A DNA stretch of 64,000 bases from Mangrovimicrobium sp033283325 (lineage in GTDB: Bacteria; Pseudomonadota; Gammaproteobacteria; Pseudomonadales; Halieaceae), in NCBI GenBank assembly GCA_033283325.1, contig JAWMQO010000005.1:310001-374000 (forward strand). The letters run 5' to 3'. This document shows, piece after piece, positions 11,020 through 19,567 of the stretch. The notes below the pieces were generated by a model. That model searched no databases, was not told the DNA's origin, and worked only from the letters and a program-made list of their open reading frames with translations. Numbering within the stretch: the first letter of the stretch is position 1; every line of letters starts with the position of its first letter. A program made the position numbers and the translations under genes.

Positions 11020-12243
11020 TCAGGCGTATTTCTGGAAGACCAGCGAGGCGTTGGTGCCGCCAAAGCCGAAGCTGTTGGACATTACCCGCTGCAGGTCCAC
11101 CTGGTCCTGGCGTTGTACTGCGATGGGCATACCCTCCGCCGCCGGGTCGAGATTCTCGATGTTGGCGGACGCGCAGATGAAACCGCGCTGCTGCATCAGC
11201 AGGGTGTAGATGGCCTCCTGTACGCCGGCGGCGCCCAGGGAGTGCCCCGAGAGGGACTTGGTGGAGCTGATCGGCGGCGTATAACCGAGGTCGGCAAAGG
11301 CCTCGCGCACCGCTTTCAGTTCCTGGATGTCCCCGGCCGGGGTGGATGTGCCGTGGGCATTGATGTAATCGATTTTGCCGTCCACCGTGGCCATGGCCTG
11401 GCGCATGCAACGCTTGGCGCCCTCACCTGAGGGGGCGACCATGTCGTAACCATCCGAAGTGGCGCCGTAGCCGACAAGTTCCGCATAGATTTTCGCGCCG
11501 CGCGCCAGGGCGTGTTCCAGTTCCTCGAGCACCAGCATGCCGCCGCCGCCGGCGATGACGAAGCCATCGCGGTCGGCGTCGTAGGCGCGGGAGGCTTTGG
11601 ATGGTGTCTCGTTGTACTTGGTGGAGAGCGCTCCCATGGCGTCGAACAGGCTCGACAGCGTCCAGTGCAATTCCTCGCCGCCGCCGGCGAAGACCATGTC
11701 CTGCTTGCCCAGCTGAATCTGTTCCATGGCGTTGCCGATGCAGTGCGCGCTGGTGGAGCAGGCGGAGGAGATGGAGTAATTGACACCCTTGATCCTGAAG
11801 GGTGTGGCGAGGCAGGCCGAGACGGTGCTGCCCATGGTCTGGGTGACGCGGTAGGGCCCCACCTTGCGCAGGCCCCGTTCGCGCAGAATGTCCGCGGCTT
11901 CCGTCTGCTTGGCTGAAGAAGCGCCGCCAGAGCCGGCGATAATGCCGACGCGCTCGCTGGATATCTGCTCGGCATCCAGGCCGGCGTCGTCGATCGCCTG
12001 CTGCATGGCGATATAGGCGTAGGCCGCGGCATCGCCCATGAAACGCAGGACCTTGCGGTCGATCAGCGCGGGGATGTCGATCTGGGGCGCGCCGGCAACA
12101 TGGGAGCGCATACCCATGTCGATGTGTTCCTGGCGAACGCCGATGCCGGATTTGCCCTCGTAGAGGGCGTCGGCCACGGTAGCTGCATCGTTGCCGAGGC
12201 AGGAGACAATACCGAGGCCGGTAACTACTACTCGTCTGCTCAT
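11020..12243 (-). CDS. fabB: Beta-ketoacyl-ACP synthase I
   Basis: This 407-residue protein is a match to FabB in length and sequence. The catalytic triad is visible: Cys162 in SSACSTSAHCIG, His297 in NAHGTSTPAGD and His334 in SGHSLGAAG. It condenses malonyl-ACP with acyl-ACP and is needed to extend the cis-unsaturated intermediate made by FabA. It lies 20 bases downstream of fabA on the same strand, the standard fabAB operon of gammaproteobacteria with anaerobic-type unsaturated fatty acid synthesis. The C-terminus (SNSFGFGGTNASLVFQKYA) is typical. Confidence 0.98.
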   Translation of the reverse strand: MSRRVVVTGLGIVSCLGNDAATVADALYEGKSGIGVRQEHIDMGMRSHVAGAPQIDIPALIDRKVLRFMGDAAAYAYIAMQQAIDDAGLDAEQISSERVGIIAGSGGASSAKQTEAADILRERGLRKVGPYRVTQTMGSTVSACLATPFRIKGVNYSISSACSTSAHCIGNAMEQIQLGKQDMVFAGGGEELHWTLSSLFDAMGALSTKYNETPSKASRAYDADRDGFVIAGGGGMLVLEELEHALARGAKIYAELVGYGATSDGYDMVAPSGEGAKRCMRQAMATVDGKIDYINAHGTSTPAGDIQELKAVREAFADLGYTPPISSTKSLSGHSLGAAGVQEAIYTLLMQQRGFICASANIENLDPAAEGMPIAVQRQDQVDLQRVMSNSFGFGGTNASLVFQKYA

Positions 12244-12263
12244 TGGTTCAAATAGACCCCGCT

Positions 12264-12764
12264 TTATTTATACAGGCCGACTCGCAAGTCGTTGGCTTGG
12301 TAGATATCGCGGCCGTCGACTGAAACGGTGCCATCGGCGATACCCATGACCAGTTTGCGTTCGATAACCCGCTTGATATTGATACGGTAGACCACCAGCT
12401 TGGAGTCGGGGAGAATTTCACCGGTAAATTTCACTTCGCCGCAGCCCAGTGCGCGACCGCGCCCGGGGTTGCCGCGCCAGCCCAGGAAGAAGCCCAGCAG
12501 CTGCCACATGGCGTCCAGCCCCAGGCAGCCGGGCATTACCGGGTCCGAGGGGAAATGGCAGTCGAAGAACCAGAGGTCGGGGTTGATGTCCAACTCGGCG
12601 ATGATTTCGCCCTTGCCGTAGGCTCCACCCTCGGAGCTGATGTTGGTGATACGGTCCAGCATCAACATGTTGTCGATCGGGAGGCGGGCGTTTCCTTCGC
12701 CGAATAGTTCGCCGTGTCCGCAGGCGACCAATTCTTCCTTGCTGAAGGCATTCTGTGCTGTCAT
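12264..12764 (-). CDS. fabA: 3-hydroxydecanoyl-ACP dehydratase/isomerase
   Basis: This 166-residue protein starts at the ATG at 12764 (MTAQNAFSKEELVACGHGEL); 28 further open codons upstream are not FabA-like. The active-site His70 (FFDCHFPSDPVMPGC) and Asp84 (LGLDAMWQL) are at the same positions as in E. coli FabA. It dehydrates 3-hydroxydecanoyl-ACP and isomerises trans-2 to cis-3-decenoyl-ACP, the branch point to unsaturated lipids. First gene of the fabA-fabB operon. A 14-bp palindrome lies about 105 bases upstream, between fabA and the divergent manC-type gene. Confidence 0.98.
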   Translation of the reverse strand: MTAQNAFSKEELVACGHGELFGEGNARLPIDNMLMLDRITNISSEGGAYGKGEIIAELDINPDLWFFDCHFPSDPVMPGCLGLDAMWQLLGFFLGWRGNPGRGRALGCGEVKFTGEILPDSKLVVYRINIKRVIERKLVMGIADGTVSVDGRDIYQANDLRVGLYK

Positions 12765-12869
12765 GTAAATTCCGGTAGATTCGATTTGAGCGGGGCAGGC
12801 AGTAACAGGCGGGTCCATTCTATCCCTTGCGCCCCTCAAGTCCAACATCCATTGGTGCTGGCTGGCGGT

Positions 12870-12883
12870 GAAGTGATCACTTC
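12870..12883. promoter_or_regulatory. 14-bp perfect palindrome between fabA and the manC-type gene
   Basis: GAAGTGATCACTTC is a perfect palindrome, extended outward by GCG..CGC-like flanks. It lies in the 215-base divergent region, about 106 bases from fabA and 97 from the manC-type start. It is a plausible dimeric-regulator operator. It does not match the FadR or FabR consensus sequences I know, so the regulator is unassigned. Confidence 0.45.
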
Positions 12884-12979
12884 GCTAAGATGGAACGTTC
12901 GCGGCGCAACCCACGGCCCGCGCCAGAACAATAACGATGGAGATGTGCGGCCTCAAGTCGCCGAAGAGCAGGGAAAGTT

Positions 12980-14389
12980 ATGATAACACCAGTACTATTG
13001 TCAGGCGGCGTTGGCAGCCGCCTTTGGCCGGTATCGCGGGAAGCCCATCCGAAGCAGTTCCAACCCCTGGCGGGTGAATTGTCCATGCTACAGGAAACGC
13101 TTTCACGGACCCGGGGACTCGACGCGAAGCGTCCCACGGTAGTGTGTAACGACGATCACCGTTTCATGGTTGCCGAGCAACTGCGGCAGCTCGGGATAGA
13201 GCCAGGGGCCCTGATACTCGAGCCTCAGGGGCGCAATACGGCGCCTGCCGTGGCCCTCGCGGCTCTCAAGGCAGTCGAGGGTGACCCCGAGGCCATCCTC
13301 CTGGTGCTTCCCGCGGATCACGTGATCCGGGATGTAGAGGCCTTCGCCAGGGCGGTTGCTACAGCGTTGCCCATGGCGAACAGCGGGCGCCTCGTCACTT
13401 TCGGGGTCGTCCCGAATTGTCCCGAAACAGGCTACGGTTATATCAAGTGCGGGAAATCCCTCGGCGAGGGGCTTCATGAACTGGAGCGTTTCGTGGAGAA
13501 GCCCGACGGAGCGACCGCCGCCAATTACCTGGCCAGCGGCGATTACCTTTGGAACAGCGGCATGTTCCTGTTTTCCGCCACCAGTTTCCTTGAAGAACTG
13601 GGTCGTTACGCGCCGGCTATTCTCGCGGCCTGTCGTGAAGCCATGTCCGGAGCCCATGCGGATCTCGACTTCGTGCGACCCGATGCCACTGCGTTTTCTG
13701 CCTGCCCATCGGACAGTATCGACTACGCGCTGATGGAGCACACCGACCGGGGCGCCGTTGTCGCCCTTGATTGCGGCTGGAGCGACGTCGGCGCCTGGTC
13801 TGCGCTCTGGGAGGTGGCGGAGCGCGATGAATCCGGCAATGCCACGCGCGGCGATGTTTTGCTGGACAACTGTAGCGACAGCTATTTTTACAGCGATTCC
13901 CGCCTGGTGGCTGCAACCGGGGTGGAAAATATCGTGGTCGTGGAGACTGCCGACGCGGTGCTGGTCGCACCGCGAGACAGGGTCCAGGACGTCAAGCAGA
14001 TCGTTCAGGCGCTAAAGGCCCAGGAGCGACCGGAAATTTCCCTGCACCAGAAAGTCTACCGCCCGTGGGGTTCCTATGAATCCCTGGTGACCGCGGACCG
14101 GTTTCAGGTCAAGCGGATTATCGTCAATCCTGGCGCCGCGCTCTCGCTGCAGATGCATCACCACCGCGCCGAACACTGGATCGTGGTCCACGGCACTGCG
14201 GAAGTGACCTGTGGTGACCGGGTATTCATGCTGGGCGAGGATGAATCCACCTATATTCCGCTGGGCAACCGCCACCGTCTGGCCAACCCCGGCAAAATCC
14301 CCCTGGAATTGATCGAAGTGCAGTCCGGCACCTATTTGGGTGAAGACGATATCGTGCGTTTCGAAGATCATTACGGGCGAGATAGCTGA
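12980..14389 (+). CDS. Bifunctional mannose-1-phosphate guanylyltransferase / mannose-6-phosphate isomerase
   Basis: This 469-residue protein is typical of the AlgA/ManC/WbpW type II family. The N-terminal nucleotidyltransferase domain has the signature LSGGVGSRLWPVSREAHPKQF shortened here to GGVGSRLWPVSRE, FVEKPDGATAANYL and GDYLWNSGMFLF. The C-terminal cupin isomerase domain (about 350-469) has SLQMHHHRAEHWIVV and IPLGNRHRLANPG. It converts fructose-6-P and mannose-6-P toward GDP-mannose for exopolysaccharide or O-antigen. The ATG at 12980 follows GCAGGGAAAG. galU and a phosphomannomutase gene follow with gaps of 21 and 12 bases, forming a precursor operon. Confidence 0.93.
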   Translation: MITPVLLSGGVGSRLWPVSREAHPKQFQPLAGELSMLQETLSRTRGLDAKRPTVVCNDDHRFMVAEQLRQLGIEPGALILEPQGRNTAPAVALAALKAVEGDPEAILLVLPADHVIRDVEAFARAVATALPMANSGRLVTFGVVPNCPETGYGYIKCGKSLGEGLHELERFVEKPDGATAANYLASGDYLWNSGMFLFSATSFLEELGRYAPAILAACREAMSGAHADLDFVRPDATAFSACPSDSIDYALMEHTDRGAVVALDCGWSDVGAWSALWEVAERDESGNATRGDVLLDNCSDSYFYSDSRLVAATGVENIVVVETADAVLVAPRDRVQDVKQIVQALKAQERPEISLHQKVYRPWGSYESLVTADRFQVKRIIVNPGAALSLQMHHHRAEHWIVVHGTAEVTCGDRVFMLGEDESTYIPLGNRHRLANPGKIPLELIEVQSGTYLGEDDIVRFEDHYGRDS

Positions 14390-14410
14390 TTTTCCCACCA
14401 AGGAGTTTTC

Positions 14411-15238
14411 ATGATTAACAAATGTCTTTTCCCCGTCGCCGGCTATGGCACCCGCTTTCTGCCGGCTACCAAGAGCATGCCCAAGGAGATGTTGCCGATC
14501 GTCAACAAACCCCTTGTGCAATACGGGGTAGAGGAGGCGATTGACGCCGGTATGACCACCTGCGCATTTGTCACCGGCCGGGGCAAACGCTCCATCGCCG
14601 ACCATTTCGATATCAGCTATGAACTGGAGCACCAGATTTCCGGAACCGGTAAGGAGAAATACCTCGAGAGCATCCGCGGGGTGCTGGACAAAGGCGTGTT
14701 CACCATGGTTCGCCAGCGCGAGATGAAAGGCCTGGGCCACGCCATCCTCACCGGTCGTTCGCTGATCGGCAACGAACCTTTCGGCGTATTGCTCTCCGAC
14801 GACCTGTGCCTGAATGGCGAAGGGGCCGGCGTCCTCAGCCAGATGGCGGAGCTCTACAACCAGTTTCGCTGTTCCATCGTCGCGATCCAGGAAGTGCCCA
14901 TGGAAGAGGTACACAAGTACGGCGTGATCTCCGGTGAAAGTCTCAAGGAAGGCATCTACCGTGTCGATGGCATGGTGGAAAAGCCCGACCAGAAAGACGC
15001 TCCCTCCAACCTGGCGATCATCGGCCGCTACATCCTGACTCCGGACATCTTCGAGATCATCGAGGACACGCCGCCCGGTGCCAATGGCGAGGTCCAGCTT
15101 ACCGACGCCTTGCAGACCCAGGCCAAGCGCGGCTGTGTCATGGCTTACAAGTTCAAGGGGCGCCGTTTCGATTGCGGAAGCGTGCCGGGCTTTGTAGAGG
15201 CGACCAACTTTGTCTACGAGAATGTCTACGAGGCCTGA
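14411..15238 (+). CDS. galU: UTP-glucose-1-phosphate uridylyltransferase
   Basis: This 275-residue protein has the GalU N-terminus FPVAGYGTRFLPATKSMPKE with the nucleotide-binding loop, then VEKPDQKDAPSNLAIIGRY and GEVQLTDALQTQ. It makes UDP-glucose from glucose-1-P and UTP. The ATG follows a strong AAGGAG site. It is the middle gene of a three-gene nucleotide-sugar operon. UDP-glucose is not the usual GgpS donor (ADP-glucose is), so a link to the glucosylglycerol locus is not implied. Confidence 0.97.
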   Translation: MINKCLFPVAGYGTRFLPATKSMPKEMLPIVNKPLVQYGVEEAIDAGMTTCAFVTGRGKRSIADHFDISYELEHQISGTGKEKYLESIRGVLDKGVFTMVRQREMKGLGHAILTGRSLIGNEPFGVLLSDDLCLNGEGAGVLSQMAELYNQFRCSIVAIQEVPMEEVHKYGVISGESLKEGIYRVDGMVEKPDQKDAPSNLAIIGRYILTPDIFEIIEDTPPGANGEVQLTDALQTQAKRGCVMAYKFKGRRFDCGSVPGFVEATNFVYENVYEA

Positions 15239-15250
15239 GCGACGGACCGC

Positions 15251-16597
15251 ATGAAGGAAATTACCTGTTTCAAAGCCTATGACGTACGCGGTCGTGTGCC
15301 GGACCAGCTCAATGAGGATGTCGCCCGGCGCATCGGCCGGGCCTACGCCGAGGTCATCAGGCCCGGCAAGGTGGTGGTGGGTCACGATATCCGCCTTTCC
15401 AGCGAGGCGATTAAAACCGCTCTGGCCGAGGGCCTGATGGAGCAGGGGGTGGATGTCTATGACATCGGCCTGTGCGGCACGGAGGAGATCTACTTCGCCA
15501 CCTCCCACGCCGGTATGGGCGGTGGTATCGCGGTCACCGCCAGCCACAACCCCAAGGACTATAACGGCATGAAGTTCGTCCGCGAGGAGTCGCGGCCAAT
15601 CTCCGCCGATACCGGTTTGCAGGAGATTCGCGCGCTGGCGGAGCAGGACAGTTTCGAAGCGGCAGCGAAGCGCGGAACACTGTATACCCTGGATACGGAC
15701 GAGGCTTACGTCGAGCACCTGCTGTCCTACATTGATGTCAGCGCGCTGCAGCCCCTGAAGATCGTGGTCGACGCCGGCAACGGCGGTGCCGGTCGGGTGG
15801 TGGACCTGCTGGAACCCCGCCTGCCCTTCGAATTCATCAAGCTGCACCACGAGCCCGACGGTCACTTCCCCAACGGCGTCCCCAACCCCCTGCTGCCGGA
15901 AAACCGCGGGGCGGCCATCGCTGCTGTCAGGGAGCACCGTGCGGACCTCGGCATTGCCTGGGACGGCGACTTCGATCGCTGTTTCTTCTACGACGAGCAG
16001 GGTGAGTTTATCGAGGGCTACTATCTCGTCGGCCTGCTGGCGGAAGCCTTCCTGCAACTGGAACCGGGGGCGAAGATTGTCCACGACCCGCGGCTTACCT
16101 GGAACACGGTTGATATGGTCCTGGCGGCGGGGGGCGAGCCGGTGCTGACCAAGTGCGGCCATGCCTTCATCAAGGAGCGCATGCGCAAGGAAAATGCGGC
16201 CTACGGCGGCGAGATGAGCGCCCACCACTACTTCCGCGACTTCGCTTACTGTGACAGCGGGATGATCCCCTGGCTGCTGGTGACAGGCCTGATCGCCAGC
16301 ACCGGGAAGCCCCTCTCGACCCTGGTGGCCGAGCGCGTGGCTGCCTACCCCTGCTCGGGTGAAATCAATCGCAGTGTCGAGGATGCGGCGGCGGTCCTGG
16401 CCAGGGCCGAAGACGCCTATGGCGCCCAGGGCGAGCTCGATCACACCGACGGCGTCAGCGTTGATTGCGGCGACTGGCGTTTCAACCTGCGCATGTCCAA
16501 CACCGAGCCGGTGGTACGCCTGAACGTGGAAGCACGCGGCGACCGCGCGCTGATGGAGGAGAAAACCCGGGAACTGCTGGAGCTGATCGAAAACTGA
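15251..16597 (+). CDS. Phosphomannomutase / phosphoglucomutase (CpsG/ManB type)
   Basis: This 448-residue protein belongs to the alpha-D-phosphohexomutase family. The phosphoserine loop is AVTASHNPKDYNGMKF with Ser98; the metal loop is AWDGDFDRCFF (238-243); the substrate loop is GGEMSAHHYFRD; the C-terminal phosphate-binding loop is MSNTEPVVRLNVE. It interconverts mannose-6-P and mannose-1-P (and probably the glucose pair). It completes the set with the guanylyltransferase and GalU upstream. A GGCCGC/GCGGCC hairpin at 16601-16620 lies just after the stop. Confidence 0.94.
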   Translation: MKEITCFKAYDVRGRVPDQLNEDVARRIGRAYAEVIRPGKVVVGHDIRLSSEAIKTALAEGLMEQGVDVYDIGLCGTEEIYFATSHAGMGGGIAVTASHNPKDYNGMKFVREESRPISADTGLQEIRALAEQDSFEAAAKRGTLYTLDTDEAYVEHLLSYIDVSALQPLKIVVDAGNGGAGRVVDLLEPRLPFEFIKLHHEPDGHFPNGVPNPLLPENRGAAIAAVREHRADLGIAWDGDFDRCFFYDEQGEFIEGYYLVGLLAEAFLQLEPGAKIVHDPRLTWNTVDMVLAAGGEPVLTKCGHAFIKERMRKENAAYGGEMSAHHYFRDFAYCDSGMIPWLLVTGLIASTGKPLSTLVAERVAAYPCSGEINRSVEDAAAVLARAEDAYGAQGELDHTDGVSVDCGDWRFNLRMSNTEPVVRLNVEARGDRALMEEKTRELLELIEN

Positions 16598-16634
16598 ACC
16601 GGCCGCGCAGGGAGGCGGCCCGCCCGAAATAAAC

Positions 16635-16640
16635 TATAAT
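16635..16640 (+). promoter_or_regulatory. Perfect -10 hexamer ahead of the TPR lipoprotein gene
   Basis: TATAAT at 16635-16640 lies 37 bases before the ATG at 16678. I see no good -35 element. If it is used, transcription starts near 16647, after the alternative ATG at 16642, which supports 16678 as the start. Confidence 0.4.
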
Positions 16641-16677
16641 CATGAAGGTGGGGCTAACGATCCCACCGGGTGGCGGT

Positions 16678-17847
16678 ATGAAGAACCTGTTGCGAACAAT
16701 CACTGCCGCGGTGCTCGCCTGTGTGCTTTGCGCCGGCTGCAGTACCCAGAAAGTCACTCAGGTGGCAACACTTGAGGATGTGGCGCCCTATCGCAATGAC
16801 AGCGCCTTCCTGCCGCGAATTCCCGTCCCCGAGGTCGCTTCCCTCTACCAGCTCACGGAGGCCCAGTACGCCTCCTTCGACAGCTGGTTCGATCATCCCA
16901 GTCGGCGCTCCACGCCGGCATTCCGCCGGGTTGCCGACTACCTGGAGGCCCAGACCCGCAATTTCAGTTACCGCGGCGAGACACTGGCGGCCAGTGAGGC
17001 CCTGGCGTGGCAGAGCGGAAACTGCCTGTCCCTGGCGATCCTGACAACGGCCCTGGCCCAGCATGTGAATGTGCCGGTGCGCCACCAATTGATGGTGGAT
17101 GCGCCGGTCTTCGATCTCCACGACACGGTAGTGCAGAAAGGCGTGCACGTGCGCACCCGGCTGATCGACTCCGAGTGGCTCCCCGAGGATGATGTCCAGG
17201 CGCTGCGGCGCCCCGGCATACTCATCGACTATTTCCCCACGGGGCGGGAACGCTTCATCGGCAACCTCACGCTGGCGGAGTTCAGTGCGCGCTACTATCG
17301 CAATAACGCCGCCGACGCCCTCGTCGAGGGGCAGCTGGCCAGGGCCTACTGGTACAGCATCGCGGCGCTTGAGCAGGCGCCCAACGACGCGGAGTCATTG
17401 AATGCCCTGGCGATAACCTACCGCCATGCGGGTATGAACGAGCTTGCCGAGCGGACCTATCGCCACGGGATCACGCTGGCTGACAACAAGCTGAGCCTGA
17501 TGAAAAACCTGCACGTTCTGCTGCTCGCCGAAGGGCGCGAAGTGGAGGCCGCGGAAGTCGAGCAAGAACTCGCCCACATGCGTGACCCCAGTCCGGCCCG
17601 CTGGTATCTGCTCGCCCGGGATGCAATGGCGGCAGGCGACATGCGGGCCGCGATCGGCTACCTCGAGACCGCCGTGGACCTGGCGCCGCACCTGCACGAG
17701 TTGCAGGCCGCACTGGCCAAGGCCTATTACCTGGACGGGCAGCGAGGCAAGGCCCGCAAGGCATTCGCGAAAGCGATCAAAAACGCCCTGGAACCCGGGG
17801 ACCGCTCACGTTACGAGGGTAAACTGGCGGCGCTTACCCGGCATTAA
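16678..17847 (+). CDS. Putative lipoprotein with transglutaminase-like region and TPR repeats
   Basis: This 389-residue protein starts MKNLLRTITAAVLACVLCAG with a lipoprotein-type signal and Cys21 (CAGC is an imperfect lipobox). Residues 90-150 resemble a cysteine-protease/transglutaminase-like fold: AWQSGNCLSLAILTTALAQ, then VRHQLM. From about residue 215 come TPR-like helices (ALVEGQLARAYWYSIAALEQ, AESLNALAITYRHAGMNELA, ELQAALAKAYYLDGQRGKAR). It probably sits on the periplasmic side of a membrane and binds protein partners; its role is unknown. It converges with pgi so tightly that both stops share TTAA at 17844-17847. Confidence 0.75.
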   Translation: MKNLLRTITAAVLACVLCAGCSTQKVTQVATLEDVAPYRNDSAFLPRIPVPEVASLYQLTEAQYASFDSWFDHPSRRSTPAFRRVADYLEAQTRNFSYRGETLAASEALAWQSGNCLSLAILTTALAQHVNVPVRHQLMVDAPVFDLHDTVVQKGVHVRTRLIDSEWLPEDDVQALRRPGILIDYFPTGRERFIGNLTLAEFSARYYRNNAADALVEGQLARAYWYSIAALEQAPNDAESLNALAITYRHAGMNELAERTYRHGITLADNKLSLMKNLHVLLLAEGREVEAAEVEQELAHMRDPSPARWYLLARDAMAAGDMRAAIGYLETAVDLAPHLHELQAALAKAYYLDGQRGKARKAFAKAIKNALEPGDRSRYEGKLAALTRH

Positions 17848-19484
17848 CGCTGCTGTGCGGCGCGCCACTCGGTAATAAGGCGCTGGGTGGCCGGGTCCAT
17901 TTCTGCCGCATCTCCGTTGTCGCGCAGCAGGCCGAGAATCTGCGTGCCGATCTCCTTGCCCAGTTCCACGCCCCACTGGTCGAAGGGGTTGATGCCCCAG
18001 AGGACGCCGCTGCAGTAGGTGCGGTGTTCGTAGAGCGCCAGCAGTGCGCCCAGGGTGGCGGGCGTCAGCGCATCCATGGTGATCATGCTGTGGGCTTTGT
18101 TGCCGGGAATCATCAGGTGCGGCGCCAGGGCCTCCGCGTCCTCTTCGGAATAAGCCCTGGCGAGCAGTGACGCCCGCGCCTCGGCGGCGGAACGGCCTAC
18201 CAGCATCGCGCGACTCTGGGCCAGGCAGTTGGCCACCAGCCGCTGGTGCTGCTCGTGCATGCCGGTATGTGTCGTCAGCGGCAGCACGAAGTCGGCGGGG
18301 CAGGCTTCGGTGCCCTGGTGCAGCAACTGGTGAAAGGAATGCTGGCCGATGGTGCCGGCCGAGCCCCACAGCACCGGGCCCGTGTGGTAGTCGAGGGTGC
18401 CGCCGTCGCCGCCGACCCGCTTGCCATTGCTCTCCATGGTGAGCTGCTGCAGGAAGTCGGGCAGTTGCGCGAGGCTCTGGTCGTAGGGCAGCACCACGTG
18501 ATTGCCCGCCCCCAGCAGGTTGCGATTCCACACTTCCAGCAGGCTGAGCAGCACTGGAAGATTCTCGGCCAGGGGGGCCGTGGCAAAGTGCTGGTCCATG
18601 GCCGCGGCGCCGGCGAGGAAGTCCGCGAAGTTTTTCCAGCCCACGCCAATTGCGCAGGACAGGCCGATCGCCGACCAGACCGAGTAGCGGCCACCCACCC
18701 AGTCCCACATGGGCAGGCAGTTTTCCTCGGCGATGCCGAACTCCGTGGCGGCGGGGATATTGGTGGTTATCGCGAGGAAGTGGCTGGCCAGGTCCGTATC
18801 GCTCGCTCCCGCGGCCCGCATCCAGTCGCGGGCTACCAGGCTGTTGGTGAGCGTTTCCTCGGTGCGGAAGGACTTGGAGCAGACGATGAACAGCGTGGTT
18901 TCCGGGTCGAGGTCGAGCAGGGTGCCCTGCAGGTCCGCCGGGTCGACGTTGGCGACGTAGTGGCAGGCGATGCTCGTCTGGTAGGGCGCCAGGGCCTCGG
19001 TGACCAGGCGCGGCCCCAGGTCGGAGCCACCGATGCCGATATTGACGATGTCGGTGATCGGGCTGCCGCTGAAACCCTTGTGGGCGCCCGCGTTGATGCT
19101 GTCCGCTATCGCCTGCATGCGTGTGCGGGCCGCTTCCACCTCGCGAAATTTGTCTTCCAGCCCGGGGGCCTCCTTAGCCCGCAGCAGGCTGTGCAGGGCA
19201 GGGCGGGATTCGGTGTAGTTGACCTCCTCGCCAGTCAGCAGCGCGGCGATACGCTCCGGGAGCCCCGCCTGCTCCGCGAGGGACAGCAGGGTTTCCAGGC
19301 TGGCCCGGTCGAGCAATTGTTTGCTGAAATCGATCCGCAGTCCCGCGGCTGTGGCGGTGAAGGCGCCGGCCCGCTCGCTGTCCTGGTCAAAAAGCCGGGT
19401 AATCGGGGTGCCCTGCAGTGCTTTTGCCTGCTCCCGCAGGACCGGGTAAGCGGGTAGCTGGTTCAGGCGATGCGCTGCGGGCAT
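17844..19484 (-). CDS. pgi: Glucose-6-phosphate isomerase
   Basis: This 546-residue protein (E. coli has 549) starts at the ATG at 19484 (MPAAHRLNQLPAYPVLREQA), with AAGGAAC upstream; 22 further open codons are rejected. Conserved stretches: NIGIGGSDLGPRLVTEAL, the first signature WDWVGGRYSVWSAIGL, and the second signature GINPFDQWGVELGKEIG. It interconverts glucose-6-P and fructose-6-P, feeding the GDP-mannose and UDP-glucose genes upstream. It lies 83 bases downstream of ispB on the same strand. Confidence 0.98.
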   Translation of the reverse strand: MPAAHRLNQLPAYPVLREQAKALQGTPITRLFDQDSERAGAFTATAAGLRIDFSKQLLDRASLETLLSLAEQAGLPERIAALLTGEEVNYTESRPALHSLLRAKEAPGLEDKFREVEAARTRMQAIADSINAGAHKGFSGSPITDIVNIGIGGSDLGPRLVTEALAPYQTSIACHYVANVDPADLQGTLLDLDPETTLFIVCSKSFRTEETLTNSLVARDWMRAAGASDTDLASHFLAITTNIPAATEFGIAEENCLPMWDWVGGRYSVWSAIGLSCAIGVGWKNFADFLAGAAAMDQHFATAPLAENLPVLLSLLEVWNRNLLGAGNHVVLPYDQSLAQLPDFLQQLTMESNGKRVGGDGGTLDYHTGPVLWGSAGTIGQHSFHQLLHQGTEACPADFVLPLTTHTGMHEQHQRLVANCLAQSRAMLVGRSAAEARASLLARAYSEEDAEALAPHLMIPGNKAHSMITMDALTPATLGALLALYEHRTYCSGVLWGINPFDQWGVELGKEIGTQILGLLRDNGDAAEMDPATQRLITEWRAAQQR

Positions 19485-19567
19485 AGGGGAGTTCCTTGCG
19501 TCGAAAGGTGGGAGTCTCCCGAGTATATGGAGCGCTCCGGAGCGACGCAATCAAGCCCGGGTCTTAC

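Noticed and set aside
14012..16444. 810-codon reverse frame opposite manC-type, galU and phosphomannomutase genes
   Set aside because: It is a shadow frame caused by high GC third positions; the forward genes have clear motifs and the reverse translation has none.
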